In this document: piece after piece, positions 26,494 through 37,921 of the stretch
How the letters are laid out: each line of letters opens with the position of its first letter
How positions within the stretch are numbered: position 1 is the stretch's first letter
Assembly (NCBI GenBank): GCA_028290305.1
Contig: JAQGKC010000144.1
Span: forward strand, 11,766 to 75,765
Length of the DNA: 64,000 nt
Direction: 5' to 3'
Origin: Bradyrhizobium sp.
GTDB lineage: Bacteria; Pseudomonadota; Alphaproteobacteria; Rhizobiales; Xanthobacteraceae
Made by a program: the position numbers and the translations under genes
The notes under the pieces: model-generated
Database searches by the model: none
What the model was told of the DNA's origin: nothing
Seen by the model: the letters and a program-made list of their open reading frames with translations, nothing else

Positions 26494-27918
26494 ATGAAAA
26501 AGACCTTCATGGGCGTACGCCTTAAAAGGCTGCGGGAAGAGCAACGCCTCACGCAAGCGGCGCTCGCCGGCAAACTCGGCATCTCCCTGAGCTATCTCAA
26601 TCAACTCGAAAACAATCAGCGCCCCCTCACGCTGCCGGTGCTGCTGGCGCTCAATTCGGTGTTCGGCCTCGATGTGCAATCGTTCGCCGAGGATGATGAA
26701 GCGCGTTTGATTTCAGACCTTCGCGAGGCACTGGCCGATCCGGCCCTGGGCGAATCCATCGCAACGGCTGAACTGCGCGAACTCGCATTGAACATGCCCG
26801 CGGTCGGCCGCGCGCTGGTCAGCCTCCATCAAAAATACCGTCATGCCGCCGAACAATATGCGGCGATATCGGCGCGGCTTGGCGAGGACCGGCAGGCGGC
26901 AGCGGCCATCCTGCCATCGACACCGTTCGAGGAGGTTCGCGACTTCTTCTATCTCCAGCATAACCACATCGCCGAACTCGACGAAGCGGCGGAAGCGATC
27001 GCCGATCGAATGGCGTTTCCCGTCGGCCGGATGGCGCCAGCGCTGGCGTCGTACCTTGAAAGCCGGCACGGCGTGAAAGTGCTGACCGATGCCATCGACG
27101 AGTTGAGTTCAGGCACCCAACGCCAATACGACAGTGAAGCGCGAACGCTTCGTCTGTCGCCGAGCCTGCAGCCGGGCCAGCAAGCCTTTCAACTGGCGAC
27201 CCAGATCGCGATTCTGGAGCTGGATGAGGCGATACGCGGAATCGTCGGCAAGGCGAAATTCACCAGCGATGAATCGCGCGGACTCGCGCGGATCGGGCTG
27301 GCGAACTATTTTGCCGGCGCGCTGATCATGCCTTATTCCATCTTCCTCGCCGAGTCAGAGCGCTGCCGGTATGATATCGAATTGCTCGGTAATCGGTTTG
27401 GCGTCGGCTTTGAGACGATCTGCCACCGCTTGAGCACCCTGCAACGTCATGGCGCGCGCGGCGTGCCGTTCTTTTTCATCCGCGTCGACCGGGCTGGCAA
27501 CATATCGAAGCGCCAGTCGGCAACGGATTTCCATTTCTCCCGGGTTGGTGGCACCTGCCCGCTCTGGAACGTCTACGAGGCGTTCGCGCATCCCGGACAA
27601 ATCCTCACGCAACTGGCGCGGATGCCCGATGAGCGAACCTACCTCTGGATTGCCCGGACGGTTTCGCACGGCCGCGGCGGATACGGCGCACCTGCCAAAA
27701 CGTTTGCGGTGGCGCTTGGCTGCGACATTCGTTACGCGGAGCGCGTCGTCTACTCGCAAGGCATCAAGATCGATACGACCCTGGCGACGCCGATTGGCAT
27801 GGGCTGCAAGGTCTGTGAACGTACTGGTTGCCCGCAACGCGCGTTCCCGCCGATCGGTCATGTCCTTAAGGTCGACGAATCGCGATCGCATTTCGCGCCC
27901 TATGCCACCGCGCCCTAA
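26494..27918 (+). CDS. prpR: Short-chain fatty acyl transcriptional regulator (PrpR/RamB-like XRE family)
   Basis: 474-residue regulator starting at ATG 26494 with a perfect AAAGGAGG site; a longer frame from 26224 overlaps prpD and is rejected. The N-terminal XRE HTH ([20 protein letters not shown], then [20 protein letters not shown]) is followed by an IrrE/ImmA-like middle domain ([16 protein letters not shown], the region that holds HExxH in proteases; the zinc motif is absent here). The C-terminal ScfR domain has paired cysteines ([16 protein letters not shown]). In actinobacteria this family senses short-chain acyl-CoA and controls methylcitrate and glyoxylate genes. It is divergent from prpDCB. 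Confidence 0.92.
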   Translation: MKKTFMGVRLKRLREEQRLTQAALAGKLGISLSYLNQLENNQRPLTLPVLLALNSVFGLDVQSFAEDDEARLISDLREALADPALGESIATAELRELALNMPAVGRALVSLHQKYRHAAEQYAAISARLGEDRQAAAAILPSTPFEEVRDFFYLQHNHIAELDEAAEAIADRMAFPVGRMAPALASYLESRHGVKVLTDAIDELSSGTQRQYDSEARTLRLSPSLQPGQQAFQLATQIAILELDEAIRGIVGKAKFTSDESRGLARIGLANYFAGALIMPYSIFLAESERCRYDIELLGNRFGVGFETICHRLSTLQRHGARGVPFFFIRVDRAGNISKRQSATDFHFSRVGGTCPLWNVYEAFAHPGQILTQLARMPDERTYLWIARTVSHGRGGYGAPAKTFAVALGCDIRYAERVVYSQGIKIDTTLATPIGMGCKVCERTGCPQRAFPPIGHVLKVDESRSHFAPYATAP

Positions 27919-28077
27919 AAGCCGGCCGAGCCTCTTTCACGCGCGGACAGAATCGGGTTCATCTGTCGATGGATCCGCTGGTCGCCATCGAAACTCGGAT
28001 CCTCCATCCAAAATATTTGAGTATGGGCTTTAACCACGCATTGACACTTATCGACGAATAATACCACATATAGAGGT

Positions 28078-28275
28078 CACGGTTCCGCTGGATCGCAAGA
28101 TTTGGTGGCTAAGAGGGAAGCCGGTGTATCGCGCGTCTGCGCGAGAGTCCGACGCTGCCCCCGCAACTGTAAGCAGCGAGCTGCTCCCGATTTTACGTCA
28201 CTGATGCCTTTGCATTGGGAAGACCGGGAGCGGCAACGACCTGCGAGCCAGGAGACCTGCCGTGACACCAGAACG
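28078..28275 (+). promoter_or_regulatory. Cobalamin riboswitch controlling nrdAB
   Basis: The full set of conserved blocks is present in order: AAGAGGGAAGCCGGTG (28111-28126), GCTGCCCCCGCAACTGTAAG (28154-28173), and the B12 box GCCAGGAGACCTGCC (28247-28261). A variable stem (about 28184-28236, with GCTCCCG pairing to CGGGAGC) lies between them. It sits about 125 nt before the nrdA ATG at 28400. B12 binding should turn down the aerobic class I reductase when the B12-dependent class II enzyme can replace it. A TTGACA hexamer at 28041-28046 could belong to its promoter. Confidence 0.96.
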
Positions 28276-28399
28276 TCCACGGGCGGGGTATCCGGCGGTC
28301 GCTTGCTAGTCGTGCCGACCTTTGCCGTCGGCGCACCCTGCAGCGTCCCTCAAGACACCCAGCCCCGAACTGCAACCAAACACCACACGGGGTCTGCCG

Positions 28400-31308
<2,909 letters not shown>

Positions 31309-31335
31309 GCAGCCCAAACCCAGGAACCGATAACG

Positions 31336-32466
31336 ATGCTTGACTGGTCCGATACCTCTGCCACCGTCCCCGCGCCGCTGCCGTTCGTCCTGAAGCCGGA
31401 TGCCATGGCAGCCGATCAAACCGGCCTCGGCACCATCGATCGCAGCGGCGGAAGAGTGTCCGTCGATGACAAGCGGATGATCAACTGTCGCGCCGACGTC
31501 AATCAACTATTGCCGCTGAAATATAAATGGGCATGGGAGAAATATCTCGCCGGCTGCAACAATCACTGGATGCCGACGGAAGTCTCGATGCAAGCCGACA
31601 TTGCACTGTGGAAATCACGCGACGGCCTCACCGAAGACGAACGCCGCGCCATCAAGCGCAACCTCGGATTCTTCGCGGCGTCCGAGAGCCTGGTCGCCAA
31701 CAACATCGTGCTGGCGATTTATCGCCATCTCACCAACCCGGAATGCCGGCAGTATCTGCTGCGGCAGTCCTTCGAGGAGGCGGTTCACACCCACACTTTC
31801 CAGTACATCGTCGAAAGCCTTGGTCTCGATGAGGGCGAGTTGTTCAACATGTACCGGGAGGTGCCGTCTATCACCGACAAAGCGGCCTGGGCGCTGAAGC
31901 ACACCCAGCACCTCGACGATCCCGATTTCAAGACGGGCACGCCCGAAACCGATCAAGCCTTCCTGCGCGACCTCGTCGCCTTTTATGTCATCTTCGAAGG
32001 CATGTGGTTCTACACTGGTTTTGCGCAGATCCTGTCGCTCGGCCGCCGCAACAAGATGGTCGGCATCGCCGAACAATATCAATACATCCTGCGCGACGAA
32101 TCGATCCATCTGAACTTCGGCATCGACGTCATCAATCAGATCAAGATCGAGAACCCGCATCTCTGGACCAAAGCCTTCCAGGAAGAGGTCCGCGCCATGA
32201 TCCGTGCCGCCGCTGAACTCGAAGCGGCCTATGGCAGAGACACCATGCCGCGCGGCTTCCTCGGCCTGAACGCCGCGCTGTGCGAAACCTACATGCACTT
32301 CATCGCCAACCGCCGCTGCGCGCAGCTCGGGCTCTCGCCCGTGTTCGACGAAACCGAAAACCCGTTCCCGTGGATGTCGGAGGCGATGGACCTGAAGAAG
32401 GAGAAGAACTTCTTCGAGACCCGGGTTATCGAATATCAAAACGGCGGGGCGCTGAACTGGGAGTAA
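31336..32466 (+). CDS. nrdB: Class I ribonucleotide reductase beta subunit, radical Tyr replaced by Phe (subclass Ic-like)
   Basis: 376-residue R2 protein. Metal ligands can be placed by comparison with E. coli R2: E117 (SES, where class Ia has Asp84), E148 and H151 ([10 protein letters not shown]), then the Glu of [10 protein letters not shown] and the Glu and His of [10 protein letters not shown]. The residue equivalent to the radical-bearing Tyr122 is F155 (HTHTF). Phe at this site together with Glu at the first ligand position is the signature of the Chlamydia-type Ic enzymes, which use a Mn/Fe cofactor. The gene is intact and co-transcribed with nrdA under the B12 riboswitch. Confidence 0.93.
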   Translation: MLDWSDTSATVPAPLPFVLKPDAMAADQTGLGTIDRSGGRVSVDDKRMINCRADVNQLLPLKYKWAWEKYLAGCNNHWMPTEVSMQADIALWKSRDGLTEDERRAIKRNLGFFAASESLVANNIVLAIYRHLTNPECRQYLLRQSFEEAVHTHTFQYIVESLGLDEGELFNMYREVPSITDKAAWALKHTQHLDDPDFKTGTPETDQAFLRDLVAFYVIFEGMWFYTGFAQILSLGRRNKMVGIAEQYQYILRDESIHLNFGIDVINQIKIENPHLWTKAFQEEVRAMIRAAAELEAAYGRDTMPRGFLGLNAALCETYMHFIANRRCAQLGLSPVFDETENPFPWMSEAMDLKKEKNFFETRVIEYQNGGALNWE

Positions 32467-34108
32467 CGACGGATATGGGAGCCCGACACTGTTGATGATA
32501 GCGAGCAACTCCATCCTCCGGGTATTTCGCCAGAAAGGCCGCCAGTTCGGTTTCCGCTACCGCTAATGGCCCGTTGCGAAGCGCTGCATAGACGAGTTCC
32601 CACTCCCGGCAAAGGTTCGAATTTTCTGCATCGTCATTCTCGTGCGCGCATTTTAGTTCATAAATCTCGAATGCCTCGGCAAAACCTTTCGGACTTATGC
32701 GGTCGACGCTGCGAAAAAGAAATCTGGAGGCTACGCGCTGCTGCAAGGCAGAGCTAACGAGGATTGAGGTTCCGTAATTCTTGTTGAGTCCTTCCAGGCG
32801 TGCCGCCAAATTCACGGTGGCGCCGAGCGCAGTATAGTTCATGCGATCCTCAGACCCGATGTTGCCGACGACGGCCTCCCCGGTATGAAGACCGCATCGC
32901 GTCCGGTAAGCGGGCCATCCCTCCCGACCGAACTCGACATTCAGGCGATGGTTGGCACGCTGGAAGGCAAGCGCGGCAGCACAAGCGTTGGCGGCATGAT
33001 CGGCATCATCGGCCGGCGCGTTCCATATCGCCATGATGGCGTCGCCGATAAATTTGTCGACCGTGCCGGAATGACTCATGATCTCCTGCGACATGGCGGC
33101 GAAGTAACGGGAGGTATATTGCATGACCTTCGCCGGGTCGGCTTTCTCTGTAATTTCTGTGAAGTTCACAACGTCGGAAAAGAACAGCGTGACTTCCCTC
33201 CGCGCCCCGCCAAGTTGCAGCGGCGTTCCGGTCTCGATCAACTTTTCGACCAGCCGCCGCGGTACAAACCGCGAGAAAGTCTGCGTAACCGCGCGCATGG
33301 TCGAGACCGATCGGCCGAGTTCATCTATTTCGCGGATGATCGAATGCACCGGGGGTGCGGTAGAAGGTTCGAACCGCTGAATTCGGTCGGTTTCCTCAGC
33401 CAGCGCCCGGAGCGATTTGGACAGCAGCGAACCGATGAAGAAGACGATCGGAACCATGGCTGCGACGAATCCTATCGTGGCGGCGAACAGCCGCCCACGC
33501 TCGGAAAGGATATTGGCAAAGAACTCGTCGACCGGTGCTACAATCGCCACACGAAGATTAGCCGGGCCTGAATGAGGTATGGTCTGGAAGGCCGCGGCAT
33601 ATCGCCGTCCTGCCGGATCGAGAAAAAACTGTTCCGAAACTCCGCTGTTGCGCCAGTCGCGGATCGCCTTGAGAACGCCTGCCATATCCGTTTCGCGAAG
33701 GTGGGGTATACTGCCACTACCCAGACCCGACACCTCTCGTCCAAGCAATTCCGACATCTGCGGATGGGCCAGAATGCGATCGTCGTCGTCAAACAGAAAC
33801 GCCACGCCAGAGGGTGTCAGCCGCTCCCTTTTCAACAGCTCTTCCGTCACGCCCAGCAACAGGTCACCGGCCACCACGCCACCCCTGCCCAACTGCGAAC
33901 CGATCCGATCGGCCGACAGTTCGGCAACCTCATCGATGAACTTGCTGGCGGCCGAGTCCGTGACCGCGGTAATCCGCGAAAAGCTGAGGTAGACGAGCGT
34001 CAAACCGATGACGAGAACGATGGCGACGAACAGCGTGATAATCGATGTCTTGAACCCGAACTGAAAAGCGCCGCTCCTTGCTGAAATTGTCCGATGAATG
34101 GGCTTCAT
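32426..34108 (-). CDS. Receptor-type class III adenylate/guanylate cyclase with HAMP domain
   Basis: 560-residue membrane cyclase. TM1 is about residues 20-42 and TM2 about 207-230, with a Cache-like extracytoplasmic sensor between them ([20 protein letters not shown]). A HAMP linker comes next ([15 protein letters not shown]), then a class III catalytic domain at about 300-490. The metal-binding aspartates are D312 ([12 protein letters not shown]) and D356 ([10 protein letters not shown]), and the late motif is [18 protein letters not shown]. The sensor is short for this group. The 3' end overlaps the convergent nrdB 3' end by 41 bp. Confidence 0.9.
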   Translation of the reverse strand: MKPIHRTISARSGAFQFGFKTSIITLFVAIVLVIGLTLVYLSFSRITAVTDSAASKFIDEVAELSADRIGSQLGRGGVVAGDLLLGVTEELLKRERLTPSGVAFLFDDDDRILAHPQMSELLGREVSGLGSGSIPHLRETDMAGVLKAIRDWRNSGVSEQFFLDPAGRRYAAAFQTIPHSGPANLRVAIVAPVDEFFANILSERGRLFAATIGFVAAMVPIVFFIGSLLSKSLRALAEETDRIQRFEPSTAPPVHSIIREIDELGRSVSTMRAVTQTFSRFVPRRLVEKLIETGTPLQLGGARREVTLFFSDVVNFTEITEKADPAKVMQYTSRYFAAMSQEIMSHSGTVDKFIGDAIMAIWNAPADDADHAANACAAALAFQRANHRLNVEFGREGWPAYRTRCGLHTGEAVVGNIGSEDRMNYTALGATVNLAARLEGLNKNYGTSILVSSALQQRVASRFLFRSVDRISPKGFAEAFEIYELKCAHENDDAENSNLCREWELVYAALRNGPLAVAETELAAFLAKYPEDGVARYHQQCRAPISVVTPSSAPRRFDIR

Positions 34109-34129
34109 ATCTCAGCCATCATGTTTCGA

Positions 34130-35071
34130 TTAGAACGGATTGACGTAGTTGGTGATCGCAACCTGGCGCAGCAGCACCTTGCGGATGATATGCGTCAGCC
34201 TGACGTGAGCGGTGTAGATCGCAGCGTCGCCGGTGCTGCCGGCCGGCAATTGCCGGGCAATATCGGTATCGTCGAGCCGGATACGAACGACGAACGGCGC
34301 CGTAGCAACGCTTTTGGGTGTCACGGCCAGTCCCGACGTCTGCACCTGGCCGATCGCAATCGCCTGCAGGATGCTCTCGACCTCGCCGCTGTAGACCTTT
34401 CCAGGCATGAACTTGAACGTCGCTTCGGCGGGTTGGCCAGGCTCGATATATCTGGCATCGATCTGCGCGATTTCGACGCCAATGATGGTGTCGGACGTGT
34501 CGATGAAAGCCATGACCGGCGCCAGCGGCAGATTGGCCACACGCGCTCCTTTGCGCAGCGCGACGTTCGTCACGTAGCCATCGGCCGGCGCCTGCACCAC
34601 TGTCTTGTCCAGATTCCACTTCGCGCTCTCGAACTGCGCCTTGAGATGGTCGACTTCGGATTGCCGCTGCTGCACGTCGAAGGCGCGGCCTGAATCGCGT
34701 TCGAACAATTGCGTCATCTGTGAAAGGCGCATATCGGAAAGTTTTAACTGCGCCTCGATCGCCGCGACCTGCGCCTGATAAGGTACCGGGTCGATAGTGA
34801 ATAACACATCGCCCGCCCTGAGCTGCTTGTTGGCTTCAACGGGGACGTCGGTCACCTCGCCTGCGACACTGGGCACGATCGCCACCGAGTTGCGCACCAC
34901 CAGCGCCGATCCCTGCGGCGCGCCCCATCCCATCGGAACCAGCAACCCGAACAGCAGCAGTACCAGCACGATGAACGGCGATAGCTTCCAGAACAGGTTG
35001 AAGCGGACGATGTGAAACCTGACCAGCAGGAAAAGCAGCACCAGATAGGTGTTGAAGATCGCGGCTCCCAT
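34130..35071 (-). CDS. HlyD-family membrane fusion protein (YiaV/YibH-like)
   Basis: 313 aa from the ATG at 35071; the longer frame to 35251 reads out-of-frame DUF3302 sequence. Two N-terminal membrane segments (NTYLVLLFLLVRF; LSPFIVLVLLLFGLLVPMGW) are followed by a lipoyl-like half (VPSVAGEVTDVPVEANKQLRAG), a short coiled coil (VAAIEAQLKLSDMRLSQMTQ and on) and the second lipoyl half (VQAPADGYVTNVALRKGARV). This is the fold of EmrA/AaeA adaptors. The upstream partner is a DUF3302 gene, as in E. coli yiaWV and yibIH. No RND, MFS or outer-membrane factor gene is adjacent. Confidence 0.88.
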   Translation of the reverse strand: MGAAIFNTYLVLLFLLVRFHIVRFNLFWKLSPFIVLVLLLFGLLVPMGWGAPQGSALVVRNSVAIVPSVAGEVTDVPVEANKQLRAGDVLFTIDPVPYQAQVAAIEAQLKLSDMRLSQMTQLFERDSGRAFDVQQRQSEVDHLKAQFESAKWNLDKTVVQAPADGYVTNVALRKGARVANLPLAPVMAFIDTSDTIIGVEIAQIDARYIEPGQPAEATFKFMPGKVYSGEVESILQAIAIGQVQTSGLAVTPKSVATAPFVVRIRLDDTDIARQLPAGSTGDAAIYTAHVRLTHIIRKVLLRQVAITNYVNPF

Positions 35072-35076
35072 CACGG

Positions 35077-35314
35077 CTACTCCAGCTTTCGCGGCGCAGG
35101 CACGTCGACATAAGCCCAGATCAGCGCGACCGGCCAAAGCGCGAAGCCGCAGTTCAGCGTGATCCAGCCAGCGACGGTTACCGCCTGCGCCTGGGGGTGG
35201 CCTCGTGTTTTCGCGATGTGCCCCGGCAGCCAGCCCGGCGATGCAAAACACCCCGATCGCGCTGGCGGTCAGAATGAGAAGGACGATCCAGGCGAAGATA
35301 TCGAGACCAGATAT
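35077..35314 (-). pseudogene. DUF3302 inner-membrane protein (YiaW/YibI-like), frameshifted and start-less
   Basis: The sequence encodes SGLDIFAWIVLLILTASAIG with the codon before it ATA instead of the expected ATG. After VFCIAG one extra G (near 35230-35240) shifts the frame. The correct frame resumes as LPGHIAKTRGHPQAQAV, then WITLNCGFALWPVALIWAYV and ends at TAG 35077-35079, 5 bp before the HlyD start. DUF3302 proteins are partners of this HlyD group. Loss of the start and a frameshift point to decay unless sequencing errors are involved. Confidence 0.75.
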
Positions 35315-35324
35315 GATCGATCCC

Positions 35325-36371
35325 TCAACCGGCCGGCTGCGGCTTCGGGAATTTCCATGTTCCGTTCAAGATTTCGGGGCGCGGGCGGTAGAGTCGCACG
35401 GTGTAGTTCCAGCCCTTTGTGATCGGAAGACAGTTAGGTATCTTGCCATCGCAGCCGCCGAACTGGATCGCAATGGAGCCGTCGCCGCTCTTCTTCGCCG
35501 TGAGGTTGTTGAGCGTGTAGGCGTCGTAGGCATTCTTCTCGTAATAGCCGTCGGCGTTGTAGACACTGACAGACCAGAACGCATCGACGGGCACGTCCTT
35601 GACGTTAAGCTTGTAGATCGTATCGCTGTCGTTCTCGGCCGGCGTGACGTTGAGATAGGTCGCGTCCTTGTCGGGATTGCCGCCCCAGGCTGCCGCGGTA
35701 CCGATCAGGTGCCGAATCGGATCGACCTGCTCCCTGGTGCCGAACGCTTTCTTGAAGTCGGCGATCGTGGAAGCGAGCACGATAAGCGCGTCGCGGACCT
35801 TCTTCTGGCTTGCCTGATCCCATTTAGGCGCGTCAAAGCTGCCGATATCCTTTTGGGAGACCTTGATCGCGTCCTGCAGCGCATGGACTTCCTCGATATC
35901 CTTCGGATCGGCCGGATCGACCAACGTTCGGATCGCGACGGCGACATAGCGGGTGCCGACCTTATCCTTTGTCAGGATATAGTCGCCTTTGCCGTAGACG
36001 ACTTCCGGTACGTAGTGATCCTCATTGATGACCTGCATCGACATAAAGCGCTTGCCGGCGTCGGGCAGTGCAATGGTGACTGGCCCAGCATCGAGATCGA
36101 ACACCGCCGAAGAATAAAGCGTGTCGCGGTTGAGGCGGATCACCGTTTGATTCTCGATCCGCGCCGGTTCGCGCCGGTGCAGAAACTTTCCGATCCCGCC
36201 GCTGTCTTTTTGTATTCCGCCAAAATACAAATCGGACTCGGCGCGGATGAAGTTATCGGTGGTGACAGGAATGGCGTTGCCCGCCGCTGGCTGGCCGGAA
36301 GACGGCGATTGAATAAGGCTGACCGCCGCAAGCGTCGCGAAGGCCACACCGATCAGGAGCTTCGCTTTCAT
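35325..36371 (-). CDS. DUF1254/DUF1214 domain secreted protein
   Basis: 348 aa with a Sec signal peptide (MKAKLLIGVAFATLAAVSL, cleavage near residue 25). The DUF1254 part follows (FIRAESDLYFGGI, then VIRLNRDTLYSSAVFDLDAG), and then a DUF1214 part (DAFWSVSVYNADGYYEKNAY, ending GWNYTVRLYRPRPEILNGTW). The ATG has GGAG 5 nt upstream. The family is widespread in alphaproteobacteria, often in tandem, and has no agreed function. It lies 11 bp after the stop of a longer DUF1254 paralogue and is certainly in its operon. Confidence 0.88.
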   Translation of the reverse strand: MKAKLLIGVAFATLAAVSLIQSPSSGQPAAGNAIPVTTDNFIRAESDLYFGGIQKDSGGIGKFLHRREPARIENQTVIRLNRDTLYSSAVFDLDAGPVTIALPDAGKRFMSMQVINEDHYVPEVVYGKGDYILTKDKVGTRYVAVAIRTLVDPADPKDIEEVHALQDAIKVSQKDIGSFDAPKWDQASQKKVRDALIVLASTIADFKKAFGTREQVDPIRHLIGTAAAWGGNPDKDATYLNVTPAENDSDTIYKLNVKDVPVDAFWSVSVYNADGYYEKNAYDAYTLNNLTAKKSGDGSIAIQFGGCDGKIPNCLPITKGWNYTVRLYRPRPEILNGTWKFPKPQPAG

Positions 36372-36381
36372 GTTTACTCCT

Positions 36382-37797
36382 TTAGTTCATCTTCTCGATG
36401 TCCGGCAGCCTCCACGACTTGTCGAAGAACGCCTTGGTCGGTGCGTAGGCGCGGAACATGACTTCGAACTTGCCGCCGGGCTTCGTCGGCACCCAGTTTG
36501 AATCCTTGCCCACTGGAGCCTGCGGGCCGAAGTAGACATCCACCGAACCGTCGGCGTTCTTCTGCATCTCCAGAATTTGCGAAGACCGGCTGGCGCGCGG
36601 CAAGTCGCGGACCAGAGCATGGCTCGCGCGGTCGTAGACCGTCGCTGACCAGTATTGCTCGACCGGCGGGTTCTGCGACACCGTCAGGCGATAGCTCTTG
36701 TCGCCGTCGAACGCGTTGCCGTCCTTGTCCTTGATGCTGATCAGATAAAACTGGCCGGCGCCCAAGCGCTTGATGCCGATATAGGCGAATGAGTAGGTGA
36801 GCCCGCGGGCATCCACCGGATATTTGTCGGGGTCGTTGAAGTCCTTCTGCACGGCGGCAAGGAGCTCAGGCAGAGCCGGCACCGTCCACCTGCTGCCCTC
36901 GTAGAAAGGTGGCAGGCCAGCGTCGTATTTGGCTTCGAGCCAAGCCTGCGCCTCGTGCACCCCGGTCTCGAGCGCGGCCCTGGTCTTGGCGTCCGGATTG
37001 AAAGGCTTGCCCTTCTCGATCCCGATCGACCGCAGCGGATCGATCATCGCGCGGTCGCGCGGCAGCCACGGCTCGCTCTGAACGATGCGGTCGAGCGAGG
37101 TAAAGAAGCTCGCATCGTAGCGGATGGTGGAGTCAAACACCACGTCCGCGGCATCGGTGAATGTCGTCGCCGGCGGATTGGCGGCCTGCGACAGAGGATA
37201 GACCTTGGTTCGCTTGCCATAGGCGACCGATTTGGAGACATCGGCGCTGCTATGGCTCGCGAGGTTCGAACGCAGCAGCTCGTAGCTGCCGTACGTCGCT
37301 GGCCGAAGCGCGGTGTAGCCCGCGGGAACGGCGTCGCTGTAACCGGGCGGCAGGATCAGGAATTTGACACCCGCGCCCTTGTCGATTCCATACAGGCCCG
37401 CATCCTCGAGCGGGATTTGCCAGACATCGACAAAATTGGCGTTGAGCGACCCGCCATCCGCAGGCGGCACCTCCACCACAATCGGTCCCTCCCTGGTGTT
37501 GAAGAACGCCATGAAGTAGATCGCATCCGGATTGGGCGTCAGGGTCTGGTTATGCCAGCCGAGCGGACGCGACCAGTAGACGACTTGATTGACCTTGCCG
37601 CCGGTCTTGTTGAGCATCTCCTGCAGCATCAGGTCATAGTTGACCGCCGACATGCCCCAGTTCACAGCCTCGACGGTGCGGCGCTCGATGGTACGCTCGG
37701 CGAGTTGGTCAGGTGTCAACGTCTGCGCAAAAGACGCATGTGGAGTCGCCGCCGAGGCCGCGATGGCGAGCGCTGCGATAATGAGCGACTTTGACAT
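36382..37797 (-). CDS. DUF1254 domain-containing secreted protein (long form)
   Basis: 471 aa from ATG 37797, with AAGGAG upstream and a clear signal peptide (MSKSLIIAALAIAASAATPH, cleavage ASFA|QT). The DUF1254 region includes AVNWGMSAVNYDLMLQEML and VYWSRPLGWHNQTLTPNPDA. The DUF1214 region includes YWSATVYDRASHALVRDL and the C-terminal FEVMFRAYAPTKAFFDKSWR. It is a longer paralogue of the next gene. It lies 124 bp downstream of the sulfatase gene on the same strand, so a sulfatase-DUF1254-DUF1254 transcription unit is possible. Confidence 0.88.
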   Translation of the reverse strand: MSKSLIIAALAIAASAATPHASFAQTLTPDQLAERTIERRTVEAVNWGMSAVNYDLMLQEMLNKTGGKVNQVVYWSRPLGWHNQTLTPNPDAIYFMAFFNTREGPIVVEVPPADGGSLNANFVDVWQIPLEDAGLYGIDKGAGVKFLILPPGYSDAVPAGYTALRPATYGSYELLRSNLASHSSADVSKSVAYGKRTKVYPLSQAANPPATTFTDAADVVFDSTIRYDASFFTSLDRIVQSEPWLPRDRAMIDPLRSIGIEKGKPFNPDAKTRAALETGVHEAQAWLEAKYDAGLPPFYEGSRWTVPALPELLAAVQKDFNDPDKYPVDARGLTYSFAYIGIKRLGAGQFYLISIKDKDGNAFDGDKSYRLTVSQNPPVEQYWSATVYDRASHALVRDLPRASRSSQILEMQKNADGSVDVYFGPQAPVGKDSNWVPTKPGGKFEVMFRAYAPTKAFFDKSWRLPDIEKMN

Positions 37798-37921
37798 CTT
37801 ACCACTCCTTCTCAAACGGGAAGATCGCTTTCCAATCAGTCCTGCTTCGTGTCGTCGACGAGCCAGCCGAACGGAGTCACACCGGCCCGCCACGGACGGA
37901 CCGGTATGTACGCGACGCCCG

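Noticed and set aside
26347..26679. Long N-terminal extension of prpD (start at 26679)
   Set aside because: It would overlap the divergent prpR gene and its promoter; the conserved PrpD sequence starts after the GTG at 26346.
28063..28077. ACCACATATAGAGGT as a possible NrdR box before nrdA
   Set aside because: The dyad is imperfect, the core does not fit the NrdR consensus as I remember it, and no second box with the expected spacing was found.
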